Part shown: piece after piece, positions 23,923 to 33,833 of the stretch
How the letters are laid out: each line of letters opens with the position of its first letter
Numbering within the stretch: position 1 is the first letter of the stretch
From: Opitutaceae bacterium
GTDB lineage: Bacteria; Verrucomicrobiota; Verrucomicrobiia; Opitutales; Opitutaceae
Reading direction: 5' to 3'
NCBI GenBank assembly: GCA_028280945.1
Contig: JANQKV010000059.1
Coordinates: 1 to 56,115, forward strand
DNA: 56,115 nucleotides
Translations under genes and position numbers: made by a program
The notes under the pieces: model-generated
What the model was told of the DNA's origin: nothing
Databases searched by the model: none
What the model saw: the letters and a program-made list of their open reading frames with translations, nothing else

Positions 23923-26900
23923 TCAGATCGGGGGAAGCGTGAAATAGAAGACGGCGCCTTGACCGGGTTTGGAGTCGGCCCAAACGCGTCCCCCGTGTCG
24001 GCGCACGATGCGTTGCACCGTAGCCAGGCCAATGCCGGTGCCGGGAAACTCCGACTGTTTGTGCATCCGCTGGAAGGGCGAGAAAAGCTTGTCCGCGTAG
24101 GCGGTATCGAAGCCGGCGCCGTTGTCTTTGATAAAAAACGCCGGGCCGTCAGCGGTTTCGGTCCGCCCCATTTCGACAGTAGGTTTGAGGGTTTGAGAGG
24201 TGAACTTCCATGCGTTGCCGAGTAGATTTCCGAGGAGTGATTCAGTGAGATAGGGATCGACCATCGCGCTGAGGCCGGGTTCCACGGTCCATTGCACGTT
24301 GTGCTCCGGTTGGGCCTTGCGAAGACTCTTTTCGATGCGCTCGGCGAGCGCGGTAAGATCCAATTCCTTGCGGGCCATCGTATTGCGGTTGGTGCGGGCG
24401 AGCTGCAGGAGACCATCGATGAGTTTGCCCATGCGCTGCGCCTCGTTGCGGACGCGATCGATCATTTGGTGGGCATCCGGGCTGAGCTGGTCGGCATGAT
24501 CGACAACCAAGGCCAGACTCCAGCCGTCGATACCGCGCAGGGGTGCCCGCAAATCGTGGGATACGGAGTAGCTGAATGCCTCCAGTTCCTGATTGGCGGC
24601 TTCCAGCTCATTCGAACGCTGCCGCAGCTCGGCATCGGCTTGTTGGCGAGACGTGATATCGGCGGTCACGCCGATAAGCCGGAAGGCGCGACCGTTGGCG
24701 TCGCGAATGGCCTCCACCCGCTGCAGGGTCCAGCGGACGGATCCGTCCCGCCGGATCATTCTGATCTCCTGGCGGCAATGTGGAATTTGTCCCCGAATGA
24801 ATCGCTGCACTTTCAACAGGCAGGCAAACTTGTCCCCAGGATGGACGGTTCCGTGAAATGTCGCCAATGTGCGCGGTGCGGTGCCGATTTCAAAGCCCAT
24901 GAGTTGTTCCCAACGGGGGGAGTAATAAACCTCGTTGGTCAGCAGGTCCCAATCCCACACCCCATCCCGGGAGGCCGCCACGGCGAGCTCGTAACGCTGT
25001 TCGCTGGCGCGAAGTTCCTGCTCGGCCCTCCATTGTTCTGTCTTGTCGAGCATGATACCCGTCACCCCGTTGGGCCGTTCCTCGGAATCGTAGCGGGTCC
25101 GCGCATGGGACTCGAACCATCGAATCTGTCCTGCGTGGGTGACCAATCGAATGTTGGTGCTTCCCAGGCGGTCGTATCCTTTCATCCGCCGAGCCAACCT
25201 TTCCTTCCGCTCGGCCCGGTCGTCGGGGTGGACGAACTCGAGGAAATGTCGCCCGATCACTTCCGTGACTTCGTATCCGGTCGCCTCTTCCCAAGCGGGA
25301 TTGAGAAACTCGATCCGGCCTTCGTGATCGAGTTCGATAATGACCTCGCGGGCGCCATCGACGACCCGGCGGTATTGGGTCTCACTCTTGATCAGTTTCT
25401 CTTCGGCGTCGCGGCGCACCTTGATCTCGTGTTCGAGCTCCTGCGTGCGTTCCCAAACGCGCTCTTCCAGGCGCTCGTTGAGCTCACTGACTCTCTCCTC
25501 GATTTGTTTGCGTTCGGTGATGTCACTGTGGCTCCCCACCATGCGCAGGGGACGGCCCTGATCGTCCCAACTCGGGATCAGGCCGCGCGAAAGGATCCAT
25601 TTATAGGCGCCGGATTTGGTGCGCATTCGCAGCTCCATTTTGAAGGCGGGAGAGGGCTCAAGAAGCGCCTGCTTCACCACCGCTTGCGCAAGCGGGATAT
25701 CCTCGGGGTGCACCCGCGTTTCCCAAGGCTCCGGTTCCTCGTTCGCTTCGTAACCGAGCATCTCCAACCAACGTGAGGAATAGCGCACCGTATCATTCAC
25801 GATGTCCCAATCCCAGGCCCCGTCGCCCAACCCCTCGACCACGAGTTTCCAGCGTTCCTCGCTTTCGCGGAGCGCCTTCTCGGCCTCGTAACGTGCCGTC
25901 ACATCTTCGACGGTGCCTTCAAAGTAGAGGGTTTCTCCCGCCGGGTTACGCACGCAACGCGCGTGTTCGCGGATTCTCAATTCAGAACCATCGGAGCGCT
26001 GCCAACTCGATTCCAGGCCCCGTAATTCTCCCTTGGCGTCGAGCTCGTCCAAGTAGTCTTGGCGAGGGCGATCCACAAACCATTTGGGGTCATTGAGATC
26101 ACGTGAGCTCAACTCCTCGACGGAATCATACCGCAACATCCGCAGGAGGGCGGGATTGGCCAGAATGATGCGGCCTTCCACGGTGGTGCGATAATAGCCC
26201 AGGGGTGATTGCGTGATGAGATTCTTGAATCGGTCCTCGGTTTCACGCTGCGTCTCGATGCTCTGCAGCGAGTTCAGGCTGAAGGTTTCCCCGTTCAGGT
26301 GCACCAGAGTGCTGTGGAACACGGCGGGAAAGATCTGGCCGTTTTTTCGCCGCATCAGGGCCTCGAATCCCTCGACGGATGAGTCGCGTTTCAATTTCGC
26401 CAGATACTGGTCACGATCGATCTCGAAGGCCCAGAGTCTCAAATCGGTGGACGTGCGGCCGATTGCTTCTTCCGGTGTGTAACCAAAGTTGTCAGTAATG
26501 GCTTGATTGATCTCGATGATGCGCCCTTCGGGCACGCTGAGCAGGGCAATCATCATGGGGCTGTTTTCGAAAACCGCCCGGTAGCGTTGCTCTGTCTTGA
26601 TGCGACTGACATTGGCGACGGCGAGAGCGGCGGTGCGTTGGGCCACGAGCTCCTGCAGTTCGGCGTTGAGTTTATTGATCTCCGCTTCGGTTTCCTTCTT
26701 TTGGGTGACATCAATGGCGACGCCGTCCCGCACCTGGGTGCCATCCTCCAGCGTATCGATGTAGCGGGAGCGAAACTCCAAGCAGCGTTGGGAACCGTCG
26801 CGTGATCGCACTCGAACGGTCTGGACCACCGGTGCGCGATTCGCCACTCCGGCAACGAGTCCTTCGCGCATGCGGGGGAGGTCTTCCGGCTCCACGAAAT

Positions 26901-27507
26901 CGAGCGCCCGTTCGGGATCATCTTTCAAGACTTCTGCGGGAATGCCCAAAAGACTGACGATGTTCGTGCTTACGTAGGCGCATCGCATTCTACCGTCCGG
27001 GGGGTAAAGCAGCCGATAGACGAACGTGTCCTGAAGGTTTGCGCTGACGGAAGCGAGCAGCTCGTCAGGCTCGCCGGGAAAGGCATTCCCGCGGGTGAAA
27101 TTGGGTGAGGGGCGAAAAACGCCGTGCACTTCGGCATCGCCTCCCATGCCGGCCCTCAGGGTCAGGGTTCCGTCTACTCGACAGGATGAGCCATCGCGGG
27201 TGTTAAACTCGAGTGCGATGGCTTTCGCCGGAGATTCCCCGTCTTTGGAGGAATGATTGGTTGCGGCTCGAAACTTACTCCAAGCTGACGGGGTCAACAC
27301 GTCTTCCAGTGAAGTTGGAGTAACCTCCTCGGCCGAAATCCCCAGTGCCCGCCGCCACGCTCGATTGACGAAGATGATTTGGCCCGCACGGTCGGTGACT
27401 TGGATGAGATCGGTGGCGTCATTCAGCAGACCAAACCACGATGTGTTTGGGTCTGCCGCAGTATGACCGGTGGATGAACGGAGGATGGATGGAGAGGCGG
27501 ATTTCAA
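23923..27507 (-). CDS. Seven-PAS sensor histidine kinase
   Basis: 1194 residues, without clear membrane helices. PAS domains at about 25-130, 150-268, 305-420, 425-540, 548-665, 708-825 and 834-955, several ending in the PAC motif DITERK, DVTARY or DITSRQ. Helical linkers (about 268-300 and 667-705) join them. HisKA has His984 in SVSHDLRAPLRGIDG, the phytochrome-type kinase signature. HATPase (about 1085-1194) has LLGNAWKF, IKDNGAGFD and FPGTGIGLATV boxes. It lacks a receiver; the next gene supplies one. First gene of the signalling operon. The signal is unknown; PAS stacks usually sense redox, light or small ligands. Confidence 0.92.
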   Translation of the reverse strand: MKSASPSILRSSTGHTAADPNTSWFGLLNDATDLIQVTDRAGQIIFVNRAWRRALGISAEEVTPTSLEDVLTPSAWSKFRAATNHSSKDGESPAKAIALEFNTRDGSSCRVDGTLTLRAGMGGDAEVHGVFRPSPNFTRGNAFPGEPDELLASVSANLQDTFVYRLLYPPDGRMRCAYVSTNIVSLLGIPAEVLKDDPERALDFVEPEDLPRMREGLVAGVANRAPVVQTVRVRSRDGSQRCLEFRSRYIDTLEDGTQVRDGVAIDVTQKKETEAEINKLNAELQELVAQRTAALAVANVSRIKTEQRYRAVFENSPMMIALLSVPEGRIIEINQAITDNFGYTPEEAIGRTSTDLRLWAFEIDRDQYLAKLKRDSSVEGFEALMRRKNGQIFPAVFHSTLVHLNGETFSLNSLQSIETQRETEDRFKNLITQSPLGYYRTTVEGRIILANPALLRMLRYDSVEELSSRDLNDPKWFVDRPRQDYLDELDAKGELRGLESSWQRSDGSELRIREHARCVRNPAGETLYFEGTVEDVTARYEAEKALRESEERWKLVVEGLGDGAWDWDIVNDTVRYSSRWLEMLGYEANEEPEPWETRVHPEDIPLAQAVVKQALLEPSPAFKMELRMRTKSGAYKWILSRGLIPSWDDQGRPLRMVGSHSDITERKQIEERVSELNERLEERVWERTQELEHEIKVRRDAEEKLIKSETQYRRVVDGAREVIIELDHEGRIEFLNPAWEEATGYEVTEVIGRHFLEFVHPDDRAERKERLARRMKGYDRLGSTNIRLVTHAGQIRWFESHARTRYDSEERPNGVTGIMLDKTEQWRAEQELRASEQRYELAVAASRDGVWDWDLLTNEVYYSPRWEQLMGFEIGTAPRTLATFHGTVHPGDKFACLLKVQRFIRGQIPHCRQEIRMIRRDGSVRWTLQRVEAIRDANGRAFRLIGVTADITSRQQADAELRQRSNELEAANQELEAFSYSVSHDLRAPLRGIDGWSLALVVDHADQLSPDAHQMIDRVRNEAQRMGKLIDGLLQLARTNRNTMARKELDLTALAERIEKSLRKAQPEHNVQWTVEPGLSAMVDPYLTESLLGNLLGNAWKFTSQTLKPTVEMGRTETADGPAFFIKDNGAGFDTAYADKLFSPFQRMHKQSEFPGTGIGLATVQRIVRRHGGRVWADSKPGQGAVFYFTLPPI

Positions 27508-27963
27508 GAGCGATGCGCAACCAAAGCTTGCGACGTGGGTTCCAAGTTCCGCTCGGCTCGCGCCTTGCCGGTTCGAGTAGGGTCGATGGAACCGCCAAAG
27601 TTGGCAATCGAGAGAGCGAATAAAACGGATTATCGCAGATTAGGTAGGGTGAAAGCCCTAGGAAGCTGGGCCCACTGCAAAAGGTTGGCAAGTTTAACTT
27701 AGCTCAAAAACGCCCTAAATGAGGAGCGTCATACAACGGCAGTCTTTGCCAGGCGCTGCTTTGGCAACACTCACACCCAATCCACCGGCCATGTGGCCGA
27801 TGCGGCTCATCGCGCGCCCTCCCTCAAGAAGACGGCGGAGATGTCCGGGTGACACCGTTTCAACAGGGTGACCCCGGGGGGCATTTGTTTTGATATCCGA
27901 GTGATTCACGATGGCCAAGGTTCAGGCCGACCTGCCTGTCGCTCATCCCTCCCTTGTCCCGTG
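27508..27963. other. Divergent intergenic region (kinase operon / sulfatase)
   Basis: 456 bases holding the promoters of both flanking genes. A short hairpin is visible at 27645-27660 (TAGGG-TGAAAG-CCCTA). Short open frames on both strands look unlike proteins. I could not match any riboswitch class. Confidence 0.4.
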
Positions 27964-29337
27964 ATGCGTCGTTTTTTTCTTATCGCCTCCGCCCTCGGTT
28001 TTATCGCGTTGTCCGCTCGTTCCCGGCCTTCGCAGGAGACTGGCTCAATCGACCGTCCGAATATCATTTTTGTCCTCATCGACGACCTGCGGTGGGATGC
28101 ACTGGGGGCCGCAGGACATCCCTTTGTGCGGACACCGCACATTGATCGCATTGCTCATGAGGGCCTGCGGCTGACGCGGGCGTTTGTTAGCAATCCACTG
28201 TGTTCACCGAGCCGCGGCACCTTTCTGACCGGTCGATACGCCAGCACACATGGGATCATCGACAATCGGGAACGCTCGGAGCAGTCGCATCACTTGCCGA
28301 CGTTCGCGCCCGCTCTGCAGGCGGCGGGCTACGCGACGGCTTACGTCGGGAAGTGGCATATGGGCAAGGACGACAGTGCCCGGCCGGGGTGGGATCATTG
28401 GGTGGGTTTCGGTGGGCAGGGCCTGCACTTCGACCCGGAGTTGAATTTCAACGGCGAGCGCCGCCGAGTCCCCGGCTACACGGCCGACATATTATCAGAT
28501 GTGGCGGTGGACTACATTCGTGAACCCCGCGGCCAACCCTTCCTGTTGTATCTTTCGCACAAGGCGGTGCACGCGCCTTACTCGCCGGCGGAGCGCCATG
28601 CTGATCTCTATGCCGCCGAGCCCATCGCGCAGAATCCGGCTTATTTCGATGACTTGGCGGGCAAACCCGCGGTGACACCCAACCTGACTCCTGAACTCAC
28701 CGACAACATGACCACGGACGACTTCGTGCCACAGGCACGCAATCAGTTGCGCATGATCACTTCGGTTGATGACGGCATCGGTCGAATCTTCGAGGCCCTG
28801 GCGGAAACGGACCAGCTTGAGAACACGGTATTCATTTTCACCAGTGACAACGGTTACCTTTGGGGCGAACACGGCCGCCGCGGCAAACGCCTGCCCTACG
28901 AAGACTCCATCCGCGTTCCGCTCCATGTGCGATATCCAGAGGTGATTTCGGCCGGCACGGTACGCGACGACCTCGTGAGCAATGTTGACTTGGCTCCGAC
29001 GTTTTTGGAGCTGGCGGGTGCACCGATTGATCCGGCGATGCAGGGCCGGTCACTGTTGCCGCTGTGGCGCGGCGAAGATGATTCGTGGCGGGATATGCTC
29101 TACTTCGAATACATCGCTGAAAAACACAAAGCTGACGCGCCGGGCTGGCGGGCGGTGCGAACGCCGCGGTGGAAGTATGTGAGTTACACCGACCGGGTCG
29201 GCATGGATGAGCTCTACGATATGCGGGCCGATCCATGGGAGCTCACCAACCTCATCCGCGAGGAGGAACTGTCGGGAGTGATGGATGAGCTGCGGGCCAG
29301 ATTGCGAACTTATCCCGTGATGACCCGTCAGCCATGA
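27964..29337 (+). CDS. Secreted type I sulfatase
   Basis: 457 residues from the ATG at 27964, next to an in-frame GTG. MRRFFLIASALGFIALSARS is a signal peptide. NIIFVLIDDLRWDALG gives the metal-binding Asp40-Asp41. CSPSRGTFLTGR (from Cys80) is the sulfatase signature; Cys80 would be converted to formylglycine by an anaerobic or FGE-type maturase, none of which is in the window. YVGKWHMGKD and FTSDNGYLWGEHG are further active-site blocks. Such enzymes remove sulfate esters from marine or host polysaccharides; N-sulfoglucosamine and iduronate-type substrates are equally possible. Followed by the Tat-exported enolase-superfamily gene on the same strand. Confidence 0.93.
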   Translation: MRRFFLIASALGFIALSARSRPSQETGSIDRPNIIFVLIDDLRWDALGAAGHPFVRTPHIDRIAHEGLRLTRAFVSNPLCSPSRGTFLTGRYASTHGIIDNRERSEQSHHLPTFAPALQAAGYATAYVGKWHMGKDDSARPGWDHWVGFGGQGLHFDPELNFNGERRRVPGYTADILSDVAVDYIREPRGQPFLLYLSHKAVHAPYSPAERHADLYAAEPIAQNPAYFDDLAGKPAVTPNLTPELTDNMTTDDFVPQARNQLRMITSVDDGIGRIFEALAETDQLENTVFIFTSDNGYLWGEHGRRGKRLPYEDSIRVPLHVRYPEVISAGTVRDDLVSNVDLAPTFLELAGAPIDPAMQGRSLLPLWRGEDDSWRDMLYFEYIAEKHKADAPGWRAVRTPRWKYVSYTDRVGMDELYDMRADPWELTNLIREEELSGVMDELRARLRTYPVMTRQP

Positions 29338-29567
29338 AATTGCGGGGATCGCGATGGCGTAGTCTGGCGTTTCCAGTTTGTCCCGACTATGAATCCCGAC
29401 GCGGATTACGAGTGGTTTAATCAACAGTTTGAGTGAGACGCTCTCTGGTGCTCCACCGGGGTTGTGGATCTCATTTGTCCGACCCATGCTTCACGCCCAC
29501 GCTGTGGCGTGATTTGATTTCTCTCGTCGTTGATCGTCGAACTCACCCATCCCCTCCCGATTACCCC

Positions 29568-30821
29568 ATGAAGCGTTTTCCTTCCTCCGCCCGGTCTCCA
29601 TCCATCAATCGTCGCAGTTTTTTGGGCATGGCAGCCGCCTCCGGCATGTTGGGCTTGACGACGATGCCGGCCGCACTGGCCCGGGACGCCGCGTCTGATG
29701 GCGCGCTCCGCAAACAAAAGGGCCGGGCAAGGATCAGGGACGTGCGGGCTTACGCGGTGCCGAATCTGATTCTTGCCCAGGTGATCACCGAAGACGGGGT
29801 CAGCGGCTGGGGTGAATGCGGCCACGATGGCGATCATCTGGTGACCGGCGTGGTGGATGCCTACTTGAAAAAGGAGCTGGTGGGCCGCGACGTGTTCGAT
29901 ACGGAGCCGCTGTGGTCGGCGATGTTTCATGAGATCGACGAGATCGGGCCGGGTGGGCTCGCCTCTCAGGCGCTGGCGGGCGTGGACTGCGCGCTGTGGG
30001 ACCTGCGCGGGAAGCTGCTGGAGGTGCCGGTCTATCAACTGATCGGCGGCAAGTATCGTGATCGGTATCCGGTTTATGGATCGTTCAGCCGGAGCAAGGG
30101 TGGCGGCTATCGCACGCCCGACGAATGCGCGGCATACGCGGCGGGCCTGATGGAGGAGGGATTTCGCGCGATCAAGCTGCGTCTGGGCATTCGGGAGGAA
30201 AACCAGGACCCGATGGACGATCCCGCACTCCCCTGCACCCGGGCGGTGCGCAAGGTCATCGGTGACGAGGTGCCCCTCTACGTCGACGCCAACAATGGTT
30301 ACTCGCCGATGCGCGCCATCATGATCGGGAGGGCGCTGCACGAGGAGTTCAACGTCGAGGTGTTCGAGGAGCCGGTGGCGGCGCAGAACTACCATTCACT
30401 CGCGAAGGTGTGCGAGGCGGTGCCGATGTTTGTGGCGTGTGGAGAACATGAATACACCAAGTGGATGTTTCGCGACCTGATCCTGCAGGGGAAGTGCCAC
30501 ATCCTGAATCCCGACGTGAGCAAGCTGGCCGGCATCACCGAAGGCAAGAAGGTGGCGGCGTTGGCGGAGGCCTTTGATCTGCCCATGTCGGTGCACAACG
30601 CCCGGCCCACCTTGCTCAACGCCGCCCATTCCCATTACATTCTTTCGTGCCAGACAGCGCATCGTTACCAGGAGCATCCGGGTAATGTCCGGCATGCGAA
30701 GCTGTGGAAGTATTTTGAAAACCGGATGGAGGTGATCGATGGTTACGCGGCCCCGCTGGATGAACCCGGACTGGGTCTGGTGGTGAACGAAAAGGCGCTG
30801 CTGGCGGACCGGATCGGGTGA
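29568..30821 (+). CDS. Tat-exported enolase-superfamily dehydratase/racemase
   Basis: 417 residues from the ATG at 29568. The N-terminus has a twin-arginine signal (NRRSFLGMAAASG), so export is predicted, which is unusual for this family. The barrel has Lys203 and Arg205 in AIKLRLG, metal ligands Asp240 (VDANNGY), Glu267 (FEEPV) and Glu293 (CGEHE), and the Asp316/His343 dyad (NPDVSKLAGIT, SVHNARP) of the mandelate racemase subgroup. These enzymes abstract the proton next to a carboxylate; most sugar-acid members dehydrate aldonates or uronates. The exact substrate cannot be read. The Tat signal suggests it acts on an acid released in the periplasm, perhaps after the neighbouring sulfatase (inference). 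Confidence 0.88.
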   Translation: MKRFPSSARSPSINRRSFLGMAAASGMLGLTTMPAALARDAASDGALRKQKGRARIRDVRAYAVPNLILAQVITEDGVSGWGECGHDGDHLVTGVVDAYLKKELVGRDVFDTEPLWSAMFHEIDEIGPGGLASQALAGVDCALWDLRGKLLEVPVYQLIGGKYRDRYPVYGSFSRSKGGGYRTPDECAAYAAGLMEEGFRAIKLRLGIREENQDPMDDPALPCTRAVRKVIGDEVPLYVDANNGYSPMRAIMIGRALHEEFNVEVFEEPVAAQNYHSLAKVCEAVPMFVACGEHEYTKWMFRDLILQGKCHILNPDVSKLAGITEGKKVAALAEAFDLPMSVHNARPTLLNAAHSHYILSCQTAHRYQEHPGNVRHAKLWKYFENRMEVIDGYAAPLDEPGLGLVVNEKALLADRIG

Positions 30822-30863
30822 ACCGTCCCGCTTCGCCCGAGACGGGCCACGGGCAGGACACAC

Positions 30864-30896
30864 AAAAAAGCCGAGGCGGCGGTGCCTCGGCTTTTT
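30864..30896. terminator. Bidirectional intrinsic terminator
   Basis: An 8-bp GC-rich stem (GCCGAGGC at 30870-30877 with GCCTCGGC at 30884-30891), a 6-nt loop, six A's before and five T's after. It lies between the converging enolase-superfamily and TonB-receptor genes and can serve both. Confidence 0.93.
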
Positions 30897-30926
30897 GCAA
30901 TGAGCGTATCGCCCGCCCGCTCCGGC

Positions 30927-33704
30927 TTAGAGCTCGAACTTCATGCCGACGAAGTAGAAGCGACCACTGGTCTCGGTCTGCAGTGGCCGGCGAAAGTCGG
31001 TGCTGCTGTAGTAGGCGTCGCGGGCGACGTCATCGAGGACGTTCTTCACGTCAAAGAAGAAGGTCATGTTGCTTTCGCCGTAGGGCAGCCGGTATTGGAA
31101 CGAGAAATCCAGCGTGCTTTCGGGGAAGTTGATGTTGTCGTTGATGGGATCGTCCTCGAGCTGGCCTTCCTCCACGCCGGTGGCGATGGCGGTGGCGAGT
31201 TTGCCGTTGTGGTTGTAGGCCAAGCGAGCGGACCAGATGTCGGTTTCGTAATAGAGCTGGAGGTTGTAGACTTCCTCAAACTGCTCGATGAGGAAGTCGC
31301 GGGTGACACCTTGGCCGAGATTGCTCTCTCCATCAACCCAGGTGCCGTTGGCCAGCAGGCCCAGGTTGTCGAAGGGAGCGGGCAGGAAGGACAACTTCTG
31401 TTGGTAGACGAGTTCAAGGCCAAGCAACTCCGACTCTTCACCATTTCGACGCCGGGCATAGGAAAAGGTGTCGAGCACCTGCACGCCGCCGGGGACGAAC
31501 TCGGCAAGGAAGTCCGGCACGTCACCGACCGCCAGGTCGGTCTCCCGAATCCGTTCGGTGTATTCGAGATTTTCGATGGTTTTTTGGAAGACGAAGGCCG
31601 AAAGAACACCGCCGCTTTCCAAGTAGTGCTCGATCCCCACGTCGAAGTTGACCGACTCAAACGGTTTCAACTCGGGGTTGCCGCCGCTGGCGAAGAGCGA
31701 ACCCCGGGTGGGATCGTCGTCATCGGATTCCGCATCCACTTCGAAACGTGGAGCGAGATCACTGAAGTTGGGACGCCCAATGGAATTGGTCCAGGCTCCG
31801 CGCAACACGGTGCGTTCCCCGAGCTGGCGCCTGACGATGATGGAGGGGAACAAGTTGTCGTAGCTGGCGGACACGGATTGCGGCACGAGGTCCGCGGCCC
31901 CGGTATCGACGAAACCGGACCCGCTGTATTTTGTTTTCTCGTAGCGCACGCCGGCGTTGACCGTCCAATCGGTGCTTTCGTATTCCGCCATGAGGTAACC
32001 GGCATGGATCTCCTCGTCATTGGAGTAGTTGCCGCCGACGGAGTCCCCATCGAACTCGAACTGTTCGCTGTCGGGCACGAAGATGTTGTCGATCAGGGAC
32101 TGGTCGCCCCAGATGCCGGTGGCCAGACCGAACGGGGAGGTGGGCAGGGTCCGGTTGGCCCCGAGGAAATCCTCCATGAAGAGATCGTCGCCGTTATTCT
32201 CCCAAGCCCGCTGGCCGTTGTTGAAGAAGCGGTCGTTGAAACGGCCCTTGTAGCCGGACTTCAGGGTGAGGCTGGCTCCGTTCTCGAGGGCCATGGCTCG
32301 TTCCACGTTGAATTGGGCGGAGACCGTTTCGTCGGAGGAACTGTCATCGTAGGTGCGATAGTCACCCCGATTGCCGTATTCGTAGCCGGCGGCCGAATTC
32401 AACCAACCGGTCGGATTGGTGACGTCGTAGACGCCATCTTTGCGGCGGCGATAAGTGAGGTCAATGATGCCGTCTTCGTCGGCATCGTCGAGCAGGTCAG
32501 TCGAGCGAACCTCCCAACGGGTGCGGGTGCGCTGCAGATCCCAAGTGGAATCGATGTTGGAAATCCGGTAGTCGATTTTCCAGTCTTCGATGCGATGTTC
32601 GCCGACAAGGAAGAGATTGATATGTTCGGTGACCTTGGTGCCGGGTCGCACGCGGCGACGGGCGCGGCCGCCATCGACGACACCCTCCTCGACGACGCCA
32701 AACTCGTCAAAAGTGGTGCCCTCCATCAGGGTGGAGCTGCTGTCGAAACGGATCTGCAGTCGGCGGCGGAGTTCAACGTCCTCGAAGTGGTTGTAGAACG
32801 CCCCGACCTTAAAGAGGGAGTTTTCGGAGGCTCTCCAGTCGACGGAGAGGTTGGCTCCCTGACGTTCGCGTTCCACGTCGCGCCACATGATTTCATAATC
32901 GTCGAGGATCCAGAAATCGTCGCCGAGATCCATGCTGGAACCGTCGTTCATGACCAGTTCCGGGTCGTTTTCCCACGAGTAGTTGAGCTCGGAGACGCCA
33001 CGATTGGCTTGTTCGTGAGACAGGGAGAGCACGACTCCGAGTTGGCCGTCCTCACCGAATCGATCGCCGTAGGTGAGCTCTCCGGAGTAGGTGGTGTCGC
33101 CGGCGAGATCGTTGTAACCGTAGCGCACCCCGGCTTCAAAAAGAGTCGAGGTGAGTTCGGTGGCGTTCTTGGTCTTGAGTTCCACCGCTCCACCGATGGA
33201 GTCCGCATCGCGGTCGGCGGGAATGGCCTTCATGACTTCGATCGAGCTGATCATGGTCGAAGGCACGGCCGTGAGGGAGGCGGCCCGTTCACCCGAGCCG
33301 GGATCGACGGATGAGTCCGGTGATCCGATGCGGTCGCCGTTTACCGAAACCGAGTTGAGGCGCGAAGCGGTGCCACGGATGGTGATGCGTTCGGCTTCAC
33401 CACGGTCCTTGGTGATGGCGACCCCCGGCAGCCGGGACAGGGTTTCACCAACACTTTGATCGGGCAACAGATCGATCGTCTCTTCGGAAATGATGTTGGT
33501 AAAGGTGTGGGACTGGCGCTGCTCAAGCAGGGCGGCTTCGGCCCCGGCTTCGATGGGGCGCACTTCGAAGGCATCCATCAGGATGGGTTCGTCATCTTCG
33601 GGGTCGAGGGCCTGCGCGAACAGGAGGGAAGGGATTAACAGGCCGGGCAGGCTGAGCAGCCAGCGCAATCGACAGCTGGGTCCATGGTAAGAGATAGTAT
33701 TCAT
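30927..33704 (-). CDS. TonB-dependent receptor
   Basis: 925 residues with a signal peptide (WLLSLPGLLIPSLLFAQA). The plug (about 60-185) includes DLLPDQSVGETLSRLPGV, ITIRGTASRLNSVSVNGD and SIGGAVELKTKN, all typical of TonB receptors of the carbohydrate-oriented type. The rest is a 22-strand-like barrel, ending in FYFVGMKFEL with an aromatic-rich final strand. No SusD-like partner is encoded nearby. It imports oligosaccharides or chelates across the outer membrane with TonB energy. It is divergent from the tartrate-type dehydrogenase gene, with a shared 259-bp promoter region. Confidence 0.95.
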   Translation of the reverse strand: MNTISYHGPSCRLRWLLSLPGLLIPSLLFAQALDPEDDEPILMDAFEVRPIEAGAEAALLEQRQSHTFTNIISEETIDLLPDQSVGETLSRLPGVAITKDRGEAERITIRGTASRLNSVSVNGDRIGSPDSSVDPGSGERAASLTAVPSTMISSIEVMKAIPADRDADSIGGAVELKTKNATELTSTLFEAGVRYGYNDLAGDTTYSGELTYGDRFGEDGQLGVVLSLSHEQANRGVSELNYSWENDPELVMNDGSSMDLGDDFWILDDYEIMWRDVERERQGANLSVDWRASENSLFKVGAFYNHFEDVELRRRLQIRFDSSSTLMEGTTFDEFGVVEEGVVDGGRARRRVRPGTKVTEHINLFLVGEHRIEDWKIDYRISNIDSTWDLQRTRTRWEVRSTDLLDDADEDGIIDLTYRRRKDGVYDVTNPTGWLNSAAGYEYGNRGDYRTYDDSSSDETVSAQFNVERAMALENGASLTLKSGYKGRFNDRFFNNGQRAWENNGDDLFMEDFLGANRTLPTSPFGLATGIWGDQSLIDNIFVPDSEQFEFDGDSVGGNYSNDEEIHAGYLMAEYESTDWTVNAGVRYEKTKYSGSGFVDTGAADLVPQSVSASYDNLFPSIIVRRQLGERTVLRGAWTNSIGRPNFSDLAPRFEVDAESDDDDPTRGSLFASGGNPELKPFESVNFDVGIEHYLESGGVLSAFVFQKTIENLEYTERIRETDLAVGDVPDFLAEFVPGGVQVLDTFSYARRRNGEESELLGLELVYQQKLSFLPAPFDNLGLLANGTWVDGESNLGQGVTRDFLIEQFEEVYNLQLYYETDIWSARLAYNHNGKLATAIATGVEEGQLEDDPINDNINFPESTLDFSFQYRLPYGESNMTFFFDVKNVLDDVARDAYYSSTDFRRPLQTETSGRFYFVGMKFEL

Positions 33705-33821
33705 GACACGGCAGAGGTGAGGGTCATCCTTTGACCTTGGGGTTTACGGGGTAGTTCTGACACGATGATCCCGGAGTGACCCGAGTCATTGCTTGGTGGT
33801 GCCGACTCTGGGCACCGCCCG

Positions 33822-33833
33822 TTGTGGCCACAA
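33822..33833. promoter_or_regulatory. Candidate operator palindrome in divergent promoter
   Basis: TTGTGGCCACAA is a perfect 12-bp palindrome in the 259-bp region between the divergent TonB receptor and dehydrogenase genes. A half-site GTTGTGG recurs at 33862. No regulator gene adjoins it, so the binding protein is unknown. Confidence 0.45.

Noticed and set aside
24292-25776. 494-residue plus-strand frame across the seven-PAS kinase
   Set aside because: Shadow frame of a clear kinase; no domain signatures.
27641-27720. Possible riboswitch (hairpin TAGGG...CCCTA with following GC segment)
   Set aside because: I compared it with the c-di-GMP-I class from memory and the conserved core bases do not match; only a short stem remains.
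27715-27918. 67-residue minus-strand frame in the kinase/sulfatase gap
   Set aside because: No recognisable domain, no clear ribosome site and overlaps likely promoter DNA. Could be a real small protein but cannot be supported.
29389-29436. 15-codon frame before the enolase-superfamily gene
   Set aside because: Too short to support without expression or conservation data.
30882-33314. 810-residue open frame on the plus strand across the TonB receptor
   Set aside because: It is the opposite-strand shadow of a well-supported 925-residue receptor; it has no family motifs and spans a terminator.
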